DNA of 38,711 nucleotides from Hyphomicrobiales bacterium (lineage in GTDB: Bacteria; Pseudomonadota; Alphaproteobacteria; Rhizobiales; Rhizobiaceae). Shown piece after piece: positions 35,124 to 38,711 of the stretch (its first letter is position 1; the number at the start of each line of letters is the position of its first letter). The DNA lies in NCBI GenBank assembly GCA_900473915.1, contig UCNG01000017.1, positions 1-38,711 on the forward strand. Direction: 5' to 3'. The notes beneath the pieces are model-generated. The model worked only from the letters and a program-made list of their open reading frames with translations. It did no database searches and was not told the DNA's origin. Both the position numbers and the translations under genes were made by a program.

Positions 35124-35765
35124 ATGAAAATTAAATTTGTTGTTGTTAGCGCCCTTGTCGGCGCGATGAGTTCGTTTGGCCTGAATCCGGCGCTGAGTGC
35201 CCCATCAACCGAACCGACCAACCTCGCAGCTCTCCTCAAGGCACGCCAGCAGAACAAGACTGCCCAGGCGGAAAAGCCAACCACAGCGCCCAAGAAGGCA
35301 TCGGTCGTCAGCCGCCGTGCGGCCCCGACCATGAAGGGTTCCACCAGCAAGCGTTCGCAGTCGAAAGACACGACCGCCCGCAGCGCCAAGGGCGGCGCCT
35401 ATTCCACCATCATCAACCGTTATGCATCGACCTATGGCGTGCCTTCCGCGCTTGCCCATGCGGTTGTGCGTCACGAAAGCAATTTCCAGCCGAATGTGCG
35501 CGGCAAGGCCGGTGAAATCGGCCTGATGCAGATCAAGCTCTCGACTGCACGCAGCCTCGGCTACACAGGTTCCGCCAAGGGCCTCTACGAGCCGTCCACG
35601 AATATCCAGTTCGGCATGAAGTATCTTGCCATGGCGCAGAAGCTCGGCGGCGGGAGCACCTGCGGCACGATCCTGAAATACAATGCCGGCCACGGCGCAA
35701 CGCGCATGAACCCGACCTCTGCGAAGTATTGCAGCTCGGTCAAGGCCTATATGCGCGCGCTCTAA
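35124..35765 (+). CDS. Exported SLT-domain lytic transglycosylase
   Basis: 213 residues with a signal peptide (to about ALSA-PS). A long basic, disordered linker (about 30-90, rich in K, T, S and R) leads to an SLT domain with catalytic Glu118 (VVRHESNFQPNVRG), GEIGLMQIKL and the YNAGHGA motif. It has the size of a small 'peptidoglycan-gap' transglycosylase. It cleaves murein with 1,6-anhydro product. It is a single gene, 318 bp after the amidase. Confidence 0.92.
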   Translation: MKIKFVVVSALVGAMSSFGLNPALSAPSTEPTNLAALLKARQQNKTAQAEKPTTAPKKASVVSRRAAPTMKGSTSKRSQSKDTTARSAKGGAYSTIINRYASTYGVPSALAHAVVRHESNFQPNVRGKAGEIGLMQIKLSTARSLGYTGSAKGLYEPSTNIQFGMKYLAMAQKLGGGSTCGTILKYNAGHGATRMNPTSAKYCSSVKAYMRAL

Positions 35766-35816
35766 CAAATTTACGCCAGCGGCCGCGTAGCGTACAGGCC
35801 GTCTGACGTGAACGGG

Positions 35817-35848
35817 AAGCCGACGGCGGAGACGCTGTCGGCTTTTCT
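35817..35848 (+). terminator. Terminator of the SLT gene
   Basis: AAGCCGAC/GTCGGCTT with an inner GCG/CGC pair, followed by TTCTGTTTT, 50 bases after the stop. Confidence 0.75.
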
Positions 35849-35916
35849 GTTTTGACCGATCATATTTTTTCCGGAATCCGGTTTCACTGTTTCGCTATCG
35901 TTGCTATATGCGCGCT

Positions 35917-36349
35917 GTCAGTCGGTCGGGCAGCCGCGCCTGTCATATGCCGAAAGGCGGCAGGTGAGGAAAGTCCGGGCTCCATGGAAACACGATGCCG
36001 GGTAACGCCCGGCGGGGGCGACCCCAGGGATAGTGCCACAGAAAGCAGACCGCCCCGTCTTCCGTACCGTTGCGTGACGCAACGGCAGGGGTGACGGGGT
36101 AAGGGTGAAAGGGTGGGGTAAGAGCCCACCGCGGCTGCAGCAATGCAGGCGGCACGGTAAACCCCATCGGGAGCAAAACCGAATAGGGACGGCGCGTCGG
36201 CTCGCAAGGGCCGGCAATCGGTTTCCGGATCAGCCGTCCGGGTGGGTTGCACGAGGCGGGTGGCGACATCCGTCCCAGATGAATGGCTGCCACGTCGGGC
36301 GCGAGCCCGGCCATACAGAACCCGGCTTACAGACCGGCTGACATTTTTT
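35917..36349 (+). ncRNA. rnpB: RNase P RNA (class A)
   Basis: The catalytic RNA of RNase P, which trims tRNA 5' ends. The first stem pairs GTCAGTCGGTC (35917-35927) with GACCGGCTGAC (36332-36342), one G-U pair. Conserved blocks are present: GAGGAAAGTCCGGGCTCC near 35967, GGGTAACGCCCGGCGGGGGCG split in two, ACAGAAAGCAGACCGCC, and the 3' segment ACAGAACCCGGCTTACAGA. A T run at 36344-36349 ends transcription. The length (about 426 nt) suits alphaproteobacteria. Several ORFs drawn across this region are spurious. Confidence 0.96.
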
Positions 36350-36446
36350 CTCGAGAAGCGGTTTCCATATTCCAGCGCAAGAAACGGATAGTTGCGTTGC
36401 GACCGCGCCTCTAATCGGGATCTCCACGAAATCATGGAGGTTCACT

Positions 36447-37196
36447 ATGACCAGCTTGAAAGACAAGGTTGCAATCATTACCGGCGCATCGTCCGGGATA
36501 GGACGTGCGGCCGCATTGCTCTTCGCAAGGGAAGGCGCGTCGCTCGTGCTGAACGCGCGGGGGCTTGCGGGCCTTGAGCGCGTTGCGGAAGAGATCGCGG
36601 CCTTTGGCGGACAGGCGCATTGTGTTGCAGGCGACGTGTCGGACGCACAGACCCACGCGGCGCTTGTGGCGGCGGCGAAGGATAAATTCGGCGGGCTCGA
36701 TATCGCAATCAACAATGCCGGAACGGTCGGCCCCATCGCGCCGCTGGCCGAAATTGCGCCCGCCGATTGGCAAACGGTCCTGTCAGGAAACCTGACCTCG
36801 GCGTTTCTGGGCGCCAGATCGCAAATCCCATTGATGCTCGAAAGAGGCGGCGGATCGATTGTCTTCACTTCCACATTTGTCGGCACCAGCGTCGGCATTC
36901 CCGGCATGTCGGTTTACGGAACCTCGAAGGCCGCTCTCATGGGGCTGGTGAAAGGCATAACCGCCGATTATGGCGCGCGTGGCATAAGGGCAAATGCGCT
37001 TTTGCCGGGCGGCGTCGATACGCCGATGGGTGGAGACGAAAAGCAGAAGGAATGGGCGGCTGGGCTGCATGCGCTGAAGCGGATTGCGCAGCCGGAAGAA
37101 ATCGCGCAGGCCGCGCTGTTTCTGGCGGGACCCATGTCGAGTTTCGTCGCGGGTTCAGCACTTTATGCCGATGGCGGCAATGCCGCTGTGAAGTAA
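36447..37196 (+). CDS. SDR family NAD(P)-dependent oxidoreductase
   Basis: 249 residues; GGAGG lies just before the ATG. Classical short-chain dehydrogenase: cofactor motif TGASSGIG (12-19), NNAG (89-92), catalytic Asn115, Ser142, Tyr157 and Lys161 (YGTSK). An Arg after beta-strand 2 (VLNARG) suggests NADP(H). The end SSFVAGSALYADGGNAAVK is typical. Substrate cannot be told; many such genes are misnamed 'acyl-carrier reductase' or 'dehydrogenase'. Convergent with mntH. Confidence 0.9.
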   Translation: MTSLKDKVAIITGASSGIGRAAALLFAREGASLVLNARGLAGLERVAEEIAAFGGQAHCVAGDVSDAQTHAALVAAAKDKFGGLDIAINNAGTVGPIAPLAEIAPADWQTVLSGNLTSAFLGARSQIPLMLERGGGSIVFTSTFVGTSVGIPGMSVYGTSKAALMGLVKGITADYGARGIRANALLPGGVDTPMGGDEKQKEWAAGLHALKRIAQPEEIAQAALFLAGPMSSFVAGSALYADGGNAAVK

Positions 37197-37198
37197 AG

Positions 37199-37231
37199 AA
37201 AGGGCGGCTTCGCAATGGAAGCCACCCTTTT
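37199..37231. terminator. Shared terminator of the SDR gene and mntH
   Basis: AAAGGG and GGCTTC pair with GAAGCC and CCCTTT across a 6-nt loop, with one C/A mismatch. T runs exist on both strands, so it serves the two converging genes. Confidence 0.8.
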
Positions 37232-37245
37232 GAAGTGCTTCGGCC

Positions 37246-38619
37246 TTAGATGGGCACGCCGGTCAGGAAGTCGTAAATCAGCTTCATGTTCAAAACGACG
37301 ATGATTGCGGCGGTGATGGCGGCAAGCAGCGTCACCCAGCGTGGCGCGACCAGCGATCCCATCTTCTTTTTCTCCGCCGTGAATATGACGAGCGGAATGA
37401 CCGCAAAGGGCAGTTGCAAGCTCAACACGACCTGAGACAGGATAAGCAGCTCGGTTGTTCCCCGAGAGCCGTACATGACCGTCACCACAGCAGCCGGAAC
37501 GATGGCCACGAAGCGGGTGATTGCACGGCGCAGCCAAGGCTTCAGGCGAATATCTATGAAGCCTTCCATGACGATCTGTCCGGCCATGGTTGCGGTGATG
37601 GTCGAGTTGAGGCCGCAGCACAGAAGCGCAATGGCGAAAAGCGTTGGTGCGAGGGCCGACCCAAGCAGGGGGTTCAGCAGGGCGTGTGCCTTGTCCAGAT
37701 CTTCGACAGTTGTATTTCCCGTGGCGTTGAAACTCGCTGCAGCCAGGATCAGGATCGACGCATTGACCAGAAGCGCGAAAGTCAGGGCAATCGTGGAATC
37801 CCACGTTGCAAAGCGGATCGCTTCGCGCTTTTCAGGTGTGGTATGGCCGTAATCGCGCGTCTGGATGATGCCCGAATGCAGATAGAGATTATGCGGCATG
37901 ACTGTCGCACCGATGATGCCAAGCGCAATATAGAGCATATCCGGATTGCGGATTATTTCGGTGGTAGGCGCAAAGCCTCTGATGACCTCGCCCCATTGCG
38001 GCTGCGCCATCAAAATCTGAATGAGGAAGCAGAGCGCGATTACGCCGAGAAGCGTTATGATCAGCGCCTCGACGCGGCGGAAGCCCTTGTTCTGGAGATA
38101 AAGGACCAACAGCACGTCGGCGGCTGTGATGATGACGCCGATTTCAAGTGGAATGCCGAACAGCAGGTTGAGGCCGATTGCCGTGCCGATGACTTCAGCA
38201 AGGTCGGTGGCACAGATTGCAAGTTCGGCCAGAAGCCACAGCGGCCACGCGAGAAAGCGTGGATAGGCATCGCGGCAGGCCTGCGCCAGATCGCGCCCCG
38301 TTGCGACTGCAAGACGGGTGCACAGGGCTTGCAGCAGCACGGCCATCAGATTGGACAGCAGAACAACGGATAGCAGCGTGTAACCAAAACGGGAGCCGCC
38401 AGCGAGCGAGGTGGCCCAGTTGCCTGGGTCCATATAGCCAACGGCTACCAGATAGCCGGGGCCGAAGAAGGACAATGCGCGACGGAACTTCGAGCCAGAA
38501 CGATTGACCCTGATTGACCGGTGGACATCGGACATGGATGCCTCGCCGCGATCACGGCGCCATCCTTCGAATGTAATTTCGCCACCGCCGGACGAATTTT
38601 CCCCATATGGAGCCATCAT
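37246..38619 (-). CDS. mntH: Nramp-type manganese transporter MntH
   Basis: 457 residues from 38619 (or 456 from the next ATG at 38616), with AAGG just upstream; an ATG at 38535 with GAGG upstream would also give a working protein. Proton-coupled Mn(II) uptake. The Nramp signatures are DPGNW (Asp64; [13 protein letters not shown]) and [13 protein letters not shown], with eleven or so membrane helices. A Mur/Fur-type palindrome just upstream (38645-38659) explains manganese control. In Brucella, MntH is the main Mn importer and matters for virulence. Confidence 0.95.
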   Translation of the reverse strand: MMAPYGENSSGGGEITFEGWRRDRGEASMSDVHRSIRVNRSGSKFRRALSFFGPGYLVAVGYMDPGNWATSLAGGSRFGYTLLSVVLLSNLMAVLLQALCTRLAVATGRDLAQACRDAYPRFLAWPLWLLAELAICATDLAEVIGTAIGLNLLFGIPLEIGVIITAADVLLVLYLQNKGFRRVEALIITLLGVIALCFLIQILMAQPQWGEVIRGFAPTTEIIRNPDMLYIALGIIGATVMPHNLYLHSGIIQTRDYGHTTPEKREAIRFATWDSTIALTFALLVNASILILAAASFNATGNTTVEDLDKAHALLNPLLGSALAPTLFAIALLCCGLNSTITATMAGQIVMEGFIDIRLKPWLRRAITRFVAIVPAAVVTVMYGSRGTTELLILSQVVLSLQLPFAVIPLVIFTAEKKKMGSLVAPRWVTLLAAITAAIIVVLNMKLIYDFLTGVPI

Positions 38620-38633
38620 AAATGCCTTGATAA

Positions 38634-38664
38634 TTTAATGCAGTTGCAAACCATTTGCATTAAA
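38634..38664. promoter_or_regulatory. Mur/Fur-type operator of mntH
   Basis: A perfect inverted TGCAAA-CCA-TTTGCA (38645-38659) sits inside a wider inverted pair TTTAATGCA (38634-38642) and TGCATTAAA (38656-38664). It lies 26 bases before the mntH start. Rhizobiales control mntH/sit genes through Mur, a manganese-sensing Fur homologue that binds such TGCAAA palindromes. Confidence 0.7.
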
Positions 38665-38711
38665 TACGACAAGGACGGAGAGACGTCAACCGGGAATAGG
38701 GGAATAGGGGA

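Noticed and set aside
35884-36341. Several ORFs across rnpB
   Set aside because: The DNA encodes RNase P RNA, with its paired ends and conserved blocks.

Overview
The window looks like chromosomal DNA from the Brucella/Ochrobactrum group (Alphaproteobacteria, Hyphomicrobiales). The best evidence is a near-full-length match, from memory, to the Brucella periplasmic antigen BP26/Omp28 at 1702-2457. A Brucella-type choloylglycine hydrolase, an IalB-family protein, an alphaproteobacterial RNase P RNA and several Rhizobiales-style palindromic intergenic repeats support it. The small differences I recall from the Brucella BP26 sequence suggest an Ochrobactrum-type member. No phage, transposase, integrase, CRISPR array or plasmid gene was found; most of the window reads as core chromosome.

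Layout. 1-6521: small envelope and stress genes (DUF2798, YcgN cysteine cluster, a secreted basic protein, bp26, a CAU tRNA, an IalB-like protein, CsbD, cgh, a secreted Cys/His/Asp protein, a DUF4239 membrane protein). 6871-11338: an outer-membrane barrel, a TerC-like DUF475 protein, DUF2165, pncA and a PhnA-domain protein. 11372-14790: gbcB/gbcA (glycine betaine demethylase) divergent from a D-lyxose isomerase. 14962-18485: ugd, a GT2 plus LABN pair that may make a polyprenyl-phosphate sugar, and a lipase-like hydrolase. 18931-21552: ettA and tam. 21553-24012: the least core-like segment, with an orphan HsdR_N-domain nuclease-like gene, repeats and small hypotheticals. 24218-26252: an ArsR-methyltransferase fusion regulator (SahR-like) followed by metF. 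26455-29997: a 28-residue membrane peptide, an AEC permease, a lytic transglycosylase and a GH25 lysozyme. 30083-32012: btaB/btaA for betaine lipid, with a Pho-box-like site upstream. 32364-35765: two small lipoproteins, a DjlA-like protein, a murein amidase and an SLT transglycosylase. 35917-36342: rnpB. 36447-38619: an SDR oxidoreductase and mntH with a Mur/Fur-type palindrome.

How the genes relate. Themes recur but there is no single large operon. Four peptidoglycan hydrolases lie within 8 kb around btaAB and the lipoproteins, an envelope-remodelling neighbourhood. One-carbon and methyl metabolism appears as gbcAB, metF with its likely SAH/SAM sensor, tam, and the SAM-using btaAB. Metal and phosphate control appear as palindromes upstream of mntH and btaA.

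I found no convincing new multi-gene system. The most interesting unexplained items are structured intergenic RNAs (upstream of ettA, of a lipoprotein, and of the SLT gene), a very small membrane ORF missed by length cut-offs, the orphan HsdR_N protein, and palindromic repeats that supply gene ends.
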